NCBI GenBank assembly: GCA_947451235.1
Contig: CANFZA010000005.1
Span: 1-55,213, forward strand
Origin: Methylophilaceae bacterium
GTDB taxonomy: Bacteria; Pseudomonadota; Gammaproteobacteria; Burkholderiales; Methylophilaceae
DNA: 55,213 bases
Direction of reading: 5' to 3'
The notes under the pieces were generated by a model that saw only the letters and a list, made by a program, of their open reading frames with translations, did not search any database and was not told the origin of the DNA. Of the stretch, positions 39,065 through 48,144 are shown piece by piece; position 1 is the first letter of the stretch; every line of letters starts with the position of its first letter. The position numbers and the translations under genes are program-made.

Positions 39065-39142
39065 AAGTAAAACTTAAGGTATACCAAAGAATTAGTCAAT
39101 TTACTTAAATCGATGCCTATTCTATATTAGCCATCAGGTGCT

Positions 39143-39161
39143 TAGTTTGTTTTTTAAACTA
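39143..39161. promoter_or_regulatory. inverted repeat between the LysR gene and fbp, probable LysR site
   Basis: TAGTTT-N7-AAACTA is a perfect 6-bp inverted repeat in the 131-bp divergent region, about 35 bp before the fbp start. Position and size suit a LysR-family operator. Confidence 0.5.
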
Positions 39162-39195
39162 TTCCAGATCAATTATCTATAGAAGGTGTAGCTTG

Positions 39196-40293
39196 ATGAA
39201 GTCATTGATTAGCAATTCAGCCCAGATTAAAACAACATTAACTCAATATTTAACTCTGGTATCTGGTGACTACTTATACGGTGAATCTATTACCAGCCTA
39301 TTGTTAACTATTGCTGAATGCACTAAAAAAATTGCAGCCCTAGCCTCTAAAGGTAATTTAGATACAGCAGTTGGTAATTTTGGGGCTACTAACGTACAAG
39401 GTGAAGTTCAGATAAATTTAGATGTGGTGAGCAACGAGACATTTATTACAAGCTTAGAAAAAACTGGCTTGGTGAGCGGTTTGGTTTCCGAAGAACTGGA
39501 TGATCCATATTTGATAAAAGTAGCTGGTGATGGTGGTGAATTTTTAGTTGTTTTTGATCCCTTGGACGGCTCTTCTAATGTTGATGTAAATGTATCGGTA
39601 GGCTCAATTTTTTCAATCTATAAAGATAATAAAGATAATAAAGATGATTCAGCATCTTTAAATTTCCTACAATCTGGCAATGCTCAACTGGCTGCCGGTT
39701 ATGCCTTATATGGCCCTTGTACGATGCTGGTCATCACCATCGGCAGTGGTGTTCAAGGGTTTACCTTAGATACTGAAACACAGGAGTTTGTATTAAGCCA
39801 CGCCGACATTAGGATTCCTGAAACCACATCTGATTTTTCCATCAACGCAAGCAATGAGCGCCATTGGGAGGCTCCAATACAAAGGTATGTTGATGGCTGT
39901 AAGGCAGGTCGCACTGGTTGCAGAGGGCAGGATTTCAATATGCGTTGGGTAGCTAGCATGGTGGCTGATGTGCATCGAGTTCTAATGCGCGGCGGCGTTT
40001 ACTTATATCCGCATGACAACAAACTGCCTGCCAGAGCCGGTCGCCTCCGTTTGCTTTATGAAGCAAATCCTATGAGTTTTATTGTAGAGCAAGCTGGCGG
40101 CAAAAGCACAACAGGCCGCAAGAGGGTTTTAGACATTAAGCCTGATGAAATTCATCAACGTGTGCCAGTCATTATGGGGTCGCGTCTTGAAGTGAATTTA
40201 ATAGAGTCATATCACACTGAATTTGATGCAACGCATGCAGAAGTAAAAAATTCATCCTCATTAGATCAAACCCAACTTACTCAGAGCAGTTAA
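39196..40293 (+). CDS. fbp: fructose-1,6-bisphosphatase class I
   Basis: FBPase hydrolyses fructose 1,6-bisphosphate; related CbbF enzymes also accept sedoheptulose 1,7-bisphosphate. The 365 residues have the metal site VFDPLDGSSNVDVNVSVGSIFSIY, GVQGFTLD, the RYVDGC and RWVASMVADVHRVLMRGGVYLYP segments and the sugar-binding ARAGRLRLLYEANPMSFIVEQAGG. The ATG at 39196 follows AAGG; the track TTG is one codon earlier. A short Lys/Asp/Asn repeat (KDNKDNKDD) is inserted after GSIFSIYK. It is first in the fbp-fba-tpiA operon. Confidence 0.95.
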   Translation: MKSLISNSAQIKTTLTQYLTLVSGDYLYGESITSLLLTIAECTKKIAALASKGNLDTAVGNFGATNVQGEVQINLDVVSNETFITSLEKTGLVSGLVSEELDDPYLIKVAGDGGEFLVVFDPLDGSSNVDVNVSVGSIFSIYKDNKDNKDDSASLNFLQSGNAQLAAGYALYGPCTMLVITIGSGVQGFTLDTETQEFVLSHADIRIPETTSDFSINASNERHWEAPIQRYVDGCKAGRTGCRGQDFNMRWVASMVADVHRVLMRGGVYLYPHDNKLPARAGRLRLLYEANPMSFIVEQAGGKSTTGRKRVLDIKPDEIHQRVPVIMGSRLEVNLIESYHTEFDATHAEVKNSSSLDQTQLTQSS

Positions 40294-40305
40294 CTAAGGA
40301 ACAAT

Positions 40306-41370
40306 ATGGCGCTTATTTCTTTAAGGCAATTATTAGATCATGCGGCTGAATATAGCTACGGACTGCCAGCCTTTAACATTAACAACATGGAACAAATACA
40401 CGCCATTCTTCAGGCTGCTGATGAAGCTGATAGCCCAGTAATTTTACAGGCTTCAGCAGGGGCAAGAGAGTATGCAGGCGAAGCATTTTTACGAAAAATG
40501 ATTGAAGCCGCTATTGAGCAGTATCCGCATATACCAATATGCATGCATCAGGATCATGGGGCATCACCTGCAATTTGCCAGAATGCAATAAGTAGTGGAT
40601 TCTCAAGCGTGATGATGGACGGGTCTTTGCAGGCGGACGCAAAAACGCCGGCATCTAATACTTATAACATTGATGTCACAAGGCGCGTTGTAGAAATGGC
40701 TCACGCAGTGGGTGTTTCTGTAGAAGGTGAGTTGGGTTGCTTAGGGTCGTTGGAAACTGGTCAGGCTGGGGATGAAGATGGCAGTGGTGCAGCAGGGATG
40801 TTAAACGAATCGCAAATGCTAACAGACCCAAATGAGGCTGCTGAATTTGTCAAAGCAACACAAGTTGATGCCCTTGCTATTGCAATTGGGACGAGTCATG
40901 GTGCCTATAAATTCAGCCGCCCACCCACGGGAGACATCTTGGCAATTGATAGAATTAAATCTATCCACCAACGCATACCCAACACCCATCTCGTGCTACA
41001 TGGTTCGTCTAGCGTATCGCAAGAGGCTTTAGAGATGATTAGAAACCATGGTGGAAAGATTAAAGAGACTTACGGGGTACCAGTTTCAGAGATTATTGAA
41101 GGCATTAAAAACGGGGTGCGAAAAGTGAATATTGATACTGATATTCGCCTGGCAATGACAGCCGCTATAAGAAAAAAAATGTTTGAGAATCCTGAAGAAT
41201 TTGATCCTCGGGTATTTTTAAAGATGGCTATTTCGGCAGCACAGCAAGTTTGTAAAGAGCGTTTTGATGCTTTTGGCAGCGCGGGTCGTGCTAGCAAAAT
41301 AAAACCTATCGCTTTGAATACTATGGCATTTAGATACAGCAACGGTGAGTTAAATTCTGTTGTTTATTAA
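40306..41370 (+). CDS. fba: class II fructose-bisphosphate aldolase, Calvin-cycle subtype
   Basis: A zinc-dependent aldolase that joins or splits fructose 1,6-bisphosphate (and, in the CbbA group, sedoheptulose 1,7-bisphosphate). The 354 residues show [27 protein letters not shown] with zinc histidines, [37 protein letters not shown] and the C-terminal [22 protein letters not shown], typical of CbbA-type aldolases. It follows fbp by 12 bp and precedes tpiA by 24 bp, so the three are cotranscribed. Confidence 0.96.
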   Translation: MALISLRQLLDHAAEYSYGLPAFNINNMEQIHAILQAADEADSPVILQASAGAREYAGEAFLRKMIEAAIEQYPHIPICMHQDHGASPAICQNAISSGFSSVMMDGSLQADAKTPASNTYNIDVTRRVVEMAHAVGVSVEGELGCLGSLETGQAGDEDGSGAAGMLNESQMLTDPNEAAEFVKATQVDALAIAIGTSHGAYKFSRPPTGDILAIDRIKSIHQRIPNTHLVLHGSSSVSQEALEMIRNHGGKIKETYGVPVSEIIEGIKNGVRKVNIDTDIRLAMTAAIRKKMFENPEEFDPRVFLKMAISAAQQVCKERFDAFGSAGRASKIKPIALNTMAFRYSNGELNSVVY

Positions 41371-41394
41371 CTGTAAAATAAAGGATATCAATTA

Positions 41395-42162
41395 ATGCGA
41401 CGTAAGCTAGTTGTAGGCAACTGGAAGTTAAATGGCAGCCTAAGCGAAAATAAACTGCTGATAGCCAGCTTGCTAGTGCGTTTAAATAATATACGCACAG
41501 CTGACTTTGCAATATGCGTTCCATATACATACCTCTTTCAAGCTCAGGCATTGCTGACTGGCACCAATATTTTTTGGGGAGCGCAAAATGTTAGTCAGTT
41601 TAAAGATGGTGCTTACACTTCTTCAATTTCAGCAAACATGATTGCTGATTTCGACTGTAATTTTGCAATTATTGGGCATTCTGAGCGCAGGGCATTAAGT
41701 AATGAAAGTAATCAAAAGGCAGCGAAAAGATTTGCAAGAGTAGTTAATGCAGGCATTACACCTATTTATTGTGTCGGCGAAACCTCTCAAGAACGAGCAG
41801 AAGGCCTAGCAGAAAATGTGGTGAAGAACCAAATTCTGGCAATTACATATGGCCTAGATGATTCAACATTCGAACGTGCAAAGCAAGTCGACATGGTAAT
41901 TGCCTATGAACCGGTATGGGCTATTGGCAATGGCCAAACCGCCAGTCCAGAACAGGCGCAAGATATGCATGCCTTTATTCGCGATTTAATTGCAAAAATA
42001 GATGCTGACTTTTCCAAAAGAGTGAGAATTATTTATGGGGGTAGCGTTACCCAAGAGAATGCTTTGGCATTATTTTCAATGCCAGATATTGATGGTGGCT
42101 TAATCGGTCGCGGCTCATTAATAGCGGAAGAATTTAGTCAAATATGCCTTCTTGCAAGTTAG
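41395..42162 (+). CDS. tpiA: triose-phosphate isomerase
   Basis: TIM interconverts dihydroxyacetone phosphate and glyceraldehyde 3-phosphate. The 255 residues have the catalytic lysine in VGNWKLNGS, the histidine in AIIGHSERRAL and the glutamate in VIAYEPVWAIGNGQTASPEQAQ (loop 6), plus IIYGGSVTQENA at the phosphate site. One difference from most members is NGQ rather than TGK in the hinge. As third gene of the operon it closes the fbp-fba-tpiA set; a second chromosomal tpiA is expected elsewhere in such a genome. Confidence 0.96.
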   Translation: MRRKLVVGNWKLNGSLSENKLLIASLLVRLNNIRTADFAICVPYTYLFQAQALLTGTNIFWGAQNVSQFKDGAYTSSISANMIADFDCNFAIIGHSERRALSNESNQKAAKRFARVVNAGITPIYCVGETSQERAEGLAENVVKNQILAITYGLDDSTFERAKQVDMVIAYEPVWAIGNGQTASPEQAQDMHAFIRDLIAKIDADFSKRVRIIYGGSVTQENALALFSMPDIDGGLIGRGSLIAEEFSQICLLAS

Positions 42163-42225
42163 CCGCCTTATTTATCGCACAGGCTATTGAAACAATTGGT
42201 GAGTGGTTTGGAACTTGAAAACAAG

Positions 42226-42960
42226 ATGACTTCGGTAAATAATTTCAACCACAATAGCATTGCAGATGCTTTAACGCAGAATGGCTTTGTATTGGTAGAT
42301 CCGGAAATGTTTTCAGAAGTAGTGGACTCAAGCCTACATGAACTCAACCAACTTAAGATGTATTGGCATCATTTACCATTAGATCCATATCTAAAAGATA
42401 GAGGTAATTATCGCCACCGGCGACATGCTAGCTACACCATCAGTAATAATAAAATCACAACTGCCCCCTACCGCGCTCATTGGCAGTCATTAGAGAACAA
42501 CCAGCTAAATGGGGGTATTCAACGGTGGTATGATTCCCCCGAACCCAACCTTACAGTTCGCACATCTTGGCAAAATATTTTATTAGGAATAACTAAGCTA
42601 TTGAATTTAGTAAACCCTGCTACGGCCAAATGGTTTGTGGAGGCCCATCAATTTCGCATTAACACACTTAGCGGAACTGGGCTTCCTACCCCTGAAGGTG
42701 TGCATCGAGATGGGGCTGATTTTGTGGGTATTATTTTAGTAGACCGAGAACAAATTCAAGGGGGAGAATCCAGAATTCTTTATGCAGATGGATCGATGTG
42801 CCTAGCTAAAACACTAACCAGCTCTTGGACTTTATTGATGATTGATGACACGCGCATGCTGCATGAAACCACTGCAATCACATCAAATTCTTCAAGTGGT
42901 TACAGGGATACACTAGTACTGACTTTCCATAAGAGTGGATTTCAAGAGCCAAAATATTAA
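42226..42960 (+). CDS. 2OG-Fe(II) dioxygenase, amino-acid-hydroxylase-like
   Basis: The sequence PTPEGVHRDGADFVGIILVDREQIQGGESRIL with the later MLHETTAI segment matches the 2OG-Fe dioxygenase group that includes Bacillus L-isoleucine 4-hydroxylase (PF10014). HRD supplies two iron ligands and the second histidine lies in MLHET. The substrate is unknown but free amino acids are the known substrates of the group. The ATG at 42226 is chosen; the TTG at 42187 (13 codons upstream) is the alternative. The gap to tpiA is short, so it may be the last gene of that operon. Confidence 0.85.
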   Translation: MTSVNNFNHNSIADALTQNGFVLVDPEMFSEVVDSSLHELNQLKMYWHHLPLDPYLKDRGNYRHRRHASYTISNNKITTAPYRAHWQSLENNQLNGGIQRWYDSPEPNLTVRTSWQNILLGITKLLNLVNPATAKWFVEAHQFRINTLSGTGLPTPEGVHRDGADFVGIILVDREQIQGGESRILYADGSMCLAKTLTSSWTLLMIDDTRMLHETTAITSNSSSGYRDTLVLTFHKSGFQEPKY

Positions 42961-43063
42961 TGGCTCAATTTATAAGGAATTGGCGTTCACACATTAAAAT
43001 TTTTACAACAGCAGCCTAATTCTAAATAACTTTAGTTTGACCTTCACGTCAAACTAAGCATTT

Positions 43064-45697
43064 CTAAGCAATTCTAAGCGCAGCTTCAAACTCATCAATT
43101 GGCATGGGTTTACCAAACAAATATCCTTGGTAATGCAGGCAACCATTATTTAAAAGTAGCTGCTGTTGCTCAATCGTTTCTACGCCTTCAGCAATAACAT
43201 CTAAGTGCAGAGACTGAGCCATAGCAATAATGGTGTATACAATGGCTTGATCATTGTTATCAGTTCCAATATCTCTCACAAATGATTGGTCTATTTTCAG
43301 CTGAGTCAGCGGCAAGCTTTTAAGATATTGCAATGATGAATAGCCTGTTCCAAAATCATCTAAAGAGAAATGTATTCCTATATTTTTCAAGGCATTCATT
43401 GTGGCAATGGTGTCTTCTATATTGTTCAGCAGCATACTTTCAGTGAGTTCAAACTTAAGCATCATTGGGGCTATCGCATGGCGTAGCACCGCAGCCTGCA
43501 CTAGCGCCACAAAATTAGATTGATAGAATTGTTTAGCACTAACGTTGATTGATATTGTGAGATCACGAGTGAGCGGGTCTTGTTCCCATTGTTTAAGCTG
43601 AGCGCAGGCGGTCTCTAGCACCCACAGTCCAATGGGTAGAATAAGGCATGTATCTTCGGCCAACGGGATAAAATGAACAGGGGGAATTAAGCCGCGCTCT
43701 GGGTGTACCCAGCGAATCAAAGCCTCGGCGCCTAATGGACGCTCGGAAATACCGACCTGAACTTGGTAATACAGATGAAATTGCTGCTGATCAAGCGCTT
43801 TACGTAGCTCACGCTCTAGGTCTACCCGGGCATCAATGGTTTGTTGCATGTTTGGGTCGAAGAATCGCAGCATATTCCGGCCTGCTTTTTTAGCCTGATA
43901 CATGGCGATATCTGCATGCTTAAGCAAATCTTCTTTAGACTGCTCATGACTACTAAAGAGGGTGACACCGATGCTAGGTGTGCTGTGGTATTCGTGTGTA
44001 GCCAACTTATAAGGCTGATTAAGTGCTGCGAGAATTTTTTCACCAATCACTTCTGCCTGTGCAGCGGCCTCATGCGCTGATTCACTCAGATCTTCTAGCA
44101 TGATAACGTATTCATCACCACCTAAGCGTGCCACTGTATCGCCCTCACGGACTACATTAGTTAAGCGTTCAGCCACTTGCTGCAACAACAGATCCCCAAC
44201 ATCATGGCCTAGGCTGTCGTTTAGCGTTTTAAAATGATCAAGATCAAGGAAGAGTATCGCGCCATCTCTGCCACTACGGGTACTAGAGGCTAAAGCTTGA
44301 TTCAATCTGTCTATTAATAGCCGTCGATTAGGCAAACTAGTGAGAGTGTCGTAAAAAGCTAACTGTTGAATTTCATCGCCAGCTTGCTTGCGTTCTGTAA
44401 TATCGTGCGCAATGCCCAGCACGCCTAGCAGGTTTCCTTCTTTATCCCGCAGTGAGGTTTTAGTCGTTTCAAATAAGCCGCGATAACCATTGTCAGCGAA
44501 AGTTAGCCACTCTTCATTGAAGTTAGGTTTTTGTGTGAGCATCGCCATTCTGTCGTTCTCTCTAAAAGAATCGGCCAGCGTTTTGTCGACAAAATCGTAA
44601 TCCGTTTTGCCGATCACATTTTGCTCTGTTGTACCACAAAATCGTTCGAACATATGGTTACAAGACATGTAAACGCCTTCTGCATCTTTTAGCCAGATGA
44701 GGTCAGGAATAGCATTTACCAATGAGATCAGTTGAGTTTCACTCTTTTGCAGCCTAAGCGCATTTTGTTTAACTTCTTCAACATAAGTGGTCATTGCCAT
44801 GCCCACTGTTGATATGATTAGCATGTAAGACCAGTAATTAAATAGTTCAGCTCTGGCAATGTCGTGCGAAAAAAATCCGACCCCATGATATGCGCCAAAT
44901 AGCCCTTGTATTGCGATCATCAGCACCACCAATGTGACCCATTGAGCTTTTAAGCGTATCGCAATCCAGGCAACAAAAAGAAACATAACGTAACCTTTTG
45001 GTGTGTCACTAAAATATTGGTGGAACCAGTCTAGAAAAACAATTTGACCAAATATAAAGGTTGCGACTACCAGTAACGCCCCTTCCAATATCCGTATATT
45101 CGAAAATCGCTTCTGATGCATTTTCTGCGGGGATTTAACTTGGTGCCACGCTAAGATTAATGTAGTGATTATTACGACACCTAATGTATCGCCCATCCAC
45201 CAATGCAGTACGTTCTGTAAATAATTCTCAGGGGTGATGAACCCAGAAAGCAATAAAGATAACGGCCCAACAATGCCTCCGAATAAGCTTGCAACGCCAC
45301 CACCCAGTACAATTAAGTGTAAATAATTTGGTAGTGAATCTAAATATGAGGTTGATTTTTTGTCACGGGTGAGTAGCCAAAACCCTAAAAGAGGCTCTAC
45401 GACATTCACCAGAGTGATTCCACCAATGGCCCATAGAGAGTCATCTAACAATACGTTAAGAATCAGAGAGCCGAGGAATATTCCCCAAATGTAACGCTTT
45501 CCGCCAATCAGGAGTGCTGCAAGCGCTAACCCACTTGGTGGCCAAATAATACTTACGATTCCGTTGCCACTGAATGTGAGTTGAAATATCATCCCCAATA
45601 ACAGGTAGAGCGTGGCGACAACTAGCTGCTTGAACAATGCACTAAAAGTGCTCGAAAAACTAAAGTTCACTGCAGGAAAAAGTGTGGTGGCGTTCAT
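43064..45697 (-). CDS. MASE1-PAS-GGDEF-EAL membrane protein
   Basis: A cyclic-di-GMP enzyme of 877 residues. A polytopic MASE1 sensor domain fills about residues 1-310 (SIIWPPSGLALAALLIGGKRYIWGIFLGS), then a PAS domain (LVNAIPDLIWLKDAEGVYMSCN), a GGDEF domain whose motif reads GGDEY with an intact RxxD inhibitory site just before it, and an EAL domain with EALIRW, NVSAKQF, ELTESMLL, DDFGTGYSSL and IAEGVET. The EAL part looks active; the cyclase may be active despite the F to Y change. It stands alone, convergent with the dioxygenase. Confidence 0.93.
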   Translation of the reverse strand: MNATTLFPAVNFSFSSTFSALFKQLVVATLYLLLGMIFQLTFSGNGIVSIIWPPSGLALAALLIGGKRYIWGIFLGSLILNVLLDDSLWAIGGITLVNVVEPLLGFWLLTRDKKSTSYLDSLPNYLHLIVLGGGVASLFGGIVGPLSLLLSGFITPENYLQNVLHWWMGDTLGVVIITTLILAWHQVKSPQKMHQKRFSNIRILEGALLVVATFIFGQIVFLDWFHQYFSDTPKGYVMFLFVAWIAIRLKAQWVTLVVLMIAIQGLFGAYHGVGFFSHDIARAELFNYWSYMLIISTVGMAMTTYVEEVKQNALRLQKSETQLISLVNAIPDLIWLKDAEGVYMSCNHMFERFCGTTEQNVIGKTDYDFVDKTLADSFRENDRMAMLTQKPNFNEEWLTFADNGYRGLFETTKTSLRDKEGNLLGVLGIAHDITERKQAGDEIQQLAFYDTLTSLPNRRLLIDRLNQALASSTRSGRDGAILFLDLDHFKTLNDSLGHDVGDLLLQQVAERLTNVVREGDTVARLGGDEYVIMLEDLSESAHEAAAQAEVIGEKILAALNQPYKLATHEYHSTPSIGVTLFSSHEQSKEDLLKHADIAMYQAKKAGRNMLRFFDPNMQQTIDARVDLERELRKALDQQQFHLYYQVQVGISERPLGAEALIRWVHPERGLIPPVHFIPLAEDTCLILPIGLWVLETACAQLKQWEQDPLTRDLTISINVSAKQFYQSNFVALVQAAVLRHAIAPMMLKFELTESMLLNNIEDTIATMNALKNIGIHFSLDDFGTGYSSLQYLKSLPLTQLKIDQSFVRDIGTDNNDQAIVYTIIAMAQSLHLDVIAEGVETIEQQQLLLNNGCLHYQGYLFGKPMPIDEFEAALRIA

Positions 45698-45846
45698 ATT
45701 TACTAGCTTGACTAAAAAACGCTGGCTGAGCGACTCTCAACTATCGGTTGATTTGAATATACACCTAAATCCTAGTCGCTATTATTTATTTCGTTGCATC
45801 TCGTCAAATGAATGTTATCAACATCGTCGTATTGATGTGATTTTTC

Positions 45847-47406
45847 TTAAACAGCATTGATATGATTAAGTAAGTATTGAGCGCGTGCTTGCACCTCAAC
45901 TTTATCAGCCTCACTAAATCGATCTACATTCTTAGTCATCAATGCGGTACGTGGGTTACGGCTAAACGTGTCGTAATGCTTAATTAAAAAATGCCAGTAA
46001 AGCGTGGTCGTTGGGCAGGCAGTGTCACCTGTTTTCAGTTCTGGCTTGTATTTGCAATCACTGCAATAGTTACTCATGCGTTTAATATACGCACCACTAG
46101 CCACATAAGGTTTACTGGTAAAGCGCCCGCCATTGGCATACAAAGCCATACCAGCAACATTGGGTAGCTCTACCCACTCTACGGCATCTACATACACAGC
46201 TAAATACCAAGCTTCAACTTCACGTGGATTTAGCTCAGCCAAAACGCCAAACATACCTGTAACCATCAGGCGTTGAATATGGTGAGCATAACCTTGCTGC
46301 ATGGTGTCATTAATCGTTTGCTTCATGCAGTTCATATCAGTCTCGCCAGTCCAATACCAACTTGGCAATGCTCGCATATGGTTGTAATGATTGGCCTCGC
46401 CCAACTGTGGCATATCAAGCCAATATACACCGCGTATAAACTCGCGCCAGCCTAGTATTTGCCGAATAAACCCTTCTACACTAGCAAGCGGCAATTGATG
46501 TTGATGATAGGCTGCAACCGCTGCCGCAATGACTTCTCGCGGATTTAACAGCTTTAAATTAAGCGAAGTAGAAAGCAAAGAATGCCACAAATATGGGCTT
46601 TGGCGACTATCGGCTGATTGCCACATGGCGTCTTGATGATCGCCAAAACCGATCAACTTGTGCTCGATAAAGTCAGCCAAAAACTTAAGTGCAGCGGCGC
46701 GCGTAACTGGCCAAATAAAGTTGCTTAAATTGCCGGGGTGATTTTTAAAATGTTTCTCAACAGTATCGATAACCGCTTGGGTAAGTTTATCAATACTCAC
46801 TTGTGGCGCTGAGGGTGAATTTTGCGGCCCAGCTTTGCCAAAGGTTTTGCGGTTCTCAGCATCATAATTCCAAGCACCGCCTACTGGCTCATTACCCTGC
46901 ATCAACACGTCATATTTCTGGCGCATTTTTCGGTAAAAAAACTCCATGCGTAATTGCTTGCTTGCTTTTGCCCAATGTATAAAATCGGCTTTTGAACACA
47001 TAAAATGTGTGTCATCTCGCACCACTAACTGCGTATTAAATTCTTTACATAGCGCAATTAAATCTTGCTCTAACTGATATTCACCGGGCTCGCAAATAAT
47101 GACTTTTTGCGGCTTTAAGATGGAGATTTGTTCTGCCCAAGCGGCTTTAAGTGTTTCAAAACCATGTTCGCCTAACTTTAAATAACTACCCTTTAAGCCG
47201 TTTGAATATTGGCTGGAAAACACATCGTAGAAATGACGCATGGCAGATAAAAAAAGCACAATACGCGCTTTATGGCTCCAAACCTTTGTTGCTTCATGAC
47301 TCACTTCCGCCATAAAAATAGCATCTTGCGCAGCGTCAAAACCATCTAATGCTGGGTTATCGAGATTTAATTGGTCGCCCAAAATTAAAATAAGATTTCT
47401 TGTCAT
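45847..47406 (-). CDS. Fe-S bacterial photolyase/cryptochrome (PhrB/CryB group)
   Basis: A 519-residue member of the photolyase-related COG3046 family, which includes the (6-4) photolyase PhrB of Agrobacterium with FAD, a lumazine antenna and a [4Fe-4S] cluster. It has RNLILILGDQLNLDNPAL at the start, the FAD region (VEGFIRQILGWREFIRGVYWLDMP), HHIQRLMVTGMFGVLAELNP and the cluster cysteines in MSNYCSDCKYKPELKTGDTACPTTTLYWHF. It repairs UV damage or senses light; sequence alone cannot choose. It is upstream of the c-di-GMP gene in the same direction but 149 bp apart. Confidence 0.93.
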   Translation of the reverse strand: MTRNLILILGDQLNLDNPALDGFDAAQDAIFMAEVSHEATKVWSHKARIVLFLSAMRHFYDVFSSQYSNGLKGSYLKLGEHGFETLKAAWAEQISILKPQKVIICEPGEYQLEQDLIALCKEFNTQLVVRDDTHFMCSKADFIHWAKASKQLRMEFFYRKMRQKYDVLMQGNEPVGGAWNYDAENRKTFGKAGPQNSPSAPQVSIDKLTQAVIDTVEKHFKNHPGNLSNFIWPVTRAAALKFLADFIEHKLIGFGDHQDAMWQSADSRQSPYLWHSLLSTSLNLKLLNPREVIAAAVAAYHQHQLPLASVEGFIRQILGWREFIRGVYWLDMPQLGEANHYNHMRALPSWYWTGETDMNCMKQTINDTMQQGYAHHIQRLMVTGMFGVLAELNPREVEAWYLAVYVDAVEWVELPNVAGMALYANGGRFTSKPYVASGAYIKRMSNYCSDCKYKPELKTGDTACPTTTLYWHFLIKHYDTFSRNPRTALMTKNVDRFSEADKVEVQARAQYLLNHINAV

Positions 47407-47519
47407 GCGTCAGTGTTGGCTTAGTTATAAACGTGAGATTATTTGAGGGTTTTGGGTCATTTGGCAGCTTTGCGACATGGCTCTGACCAGGATTCTATTG
47501 CATCCTAAAATTCACTGAC

Positions 47520-47996
47520 TTACTCAGCAACCACTTGGCCGCCTTTGTAAATGGTGGTTGATTTTACACTGCCATCTTTAGCCCAAGCAGACTCAACGCC
47601 ATCTTTCTTACCAAGTATAAAGTGAGCTTCTACCCTTTTTTGGCCGCTTTCGTACCACTGTATAAATACGCCATGTTCTTGCCCTGCTTGGTAATGCGCT
47701 TCTAACTTAAGCTGACCGTTTTCATACCATTGATTCCAAACGCCATCCTCTTTATCATTGACATAATTAGTTTGAATCTGCTTGTTACCGCGGGGGTAAT
47801 AAAAAATTTCCAGCCCTTCTTTTTTGCCTTTTTTGATGTTTACTTCGTATTTTGTTTTGCCATCAGAAAACTTCTCTTCGTATTTTCCCGTAAAAGCTTT
47901 ATCAAAAAAAGTTTGCGCACTAACCATGTTACTCATTGCCAGGTAGTTGATTGCAAATAACATGATTACAAATAATTTTAAAATGAGTTTTTTCAT
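47520..47996 (-). CDS. secreted YwqK/MORN-variant repeat protein
   Basis: A 158-residue protein from the ATG at 47996 (the track start 20 codons upstream is less likely). A signal peptide (MKKLILKLFVIMLFAINYLA) precedes about five beta-hairpin repeats of the form GKKEGLEIFYYPRGN, KEDGVWNQWYENGQ, QEHGVFIQWYESGQ and KKDGVESAWAKDGS. Such repeats are in the family annotated YwqK-like antitoxin/MORN variant, whose true roles are mostly unknown. No toxin gene is adjacent, so antitoxin function is not supported here. Confidence 0.85.
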   Translation of the reverse strand: MKKLILKLFVIMLFAINYLAMSNMVSAQTFFDKAFTGKYEEKFSDGKTKYEVNIKKGKKEGLEIFYYPRGNKQIQTNYVNDKEDGVWNQWYENGQLKLEAHYQAGQEHGVFIQWYESGQKRVEAHFILGKKDGVESAWAKDGSVKSTTIYKGGQVVAE

Positions 47997-48144
47997 AATA
48001 TTAAGTACTAAATTGAACATGTCTGATATCAAACAATGTTGAAATGTTCCCGTCAATACTGAATATAGTCTGGTAAACAGTACTTAATACTATTTTTATA
48101 GCATGTCTGCAGACCGTAAGATCTGGCTTTCGTTACCCATTACT

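Noticed and set aside
47520-47996. Toxin-antitoxin system suggested by the YwqK-type name
   Set aside because: No candidate toxin is adjacent and the product has a signal peptide; the name reflects repeat similarity only.
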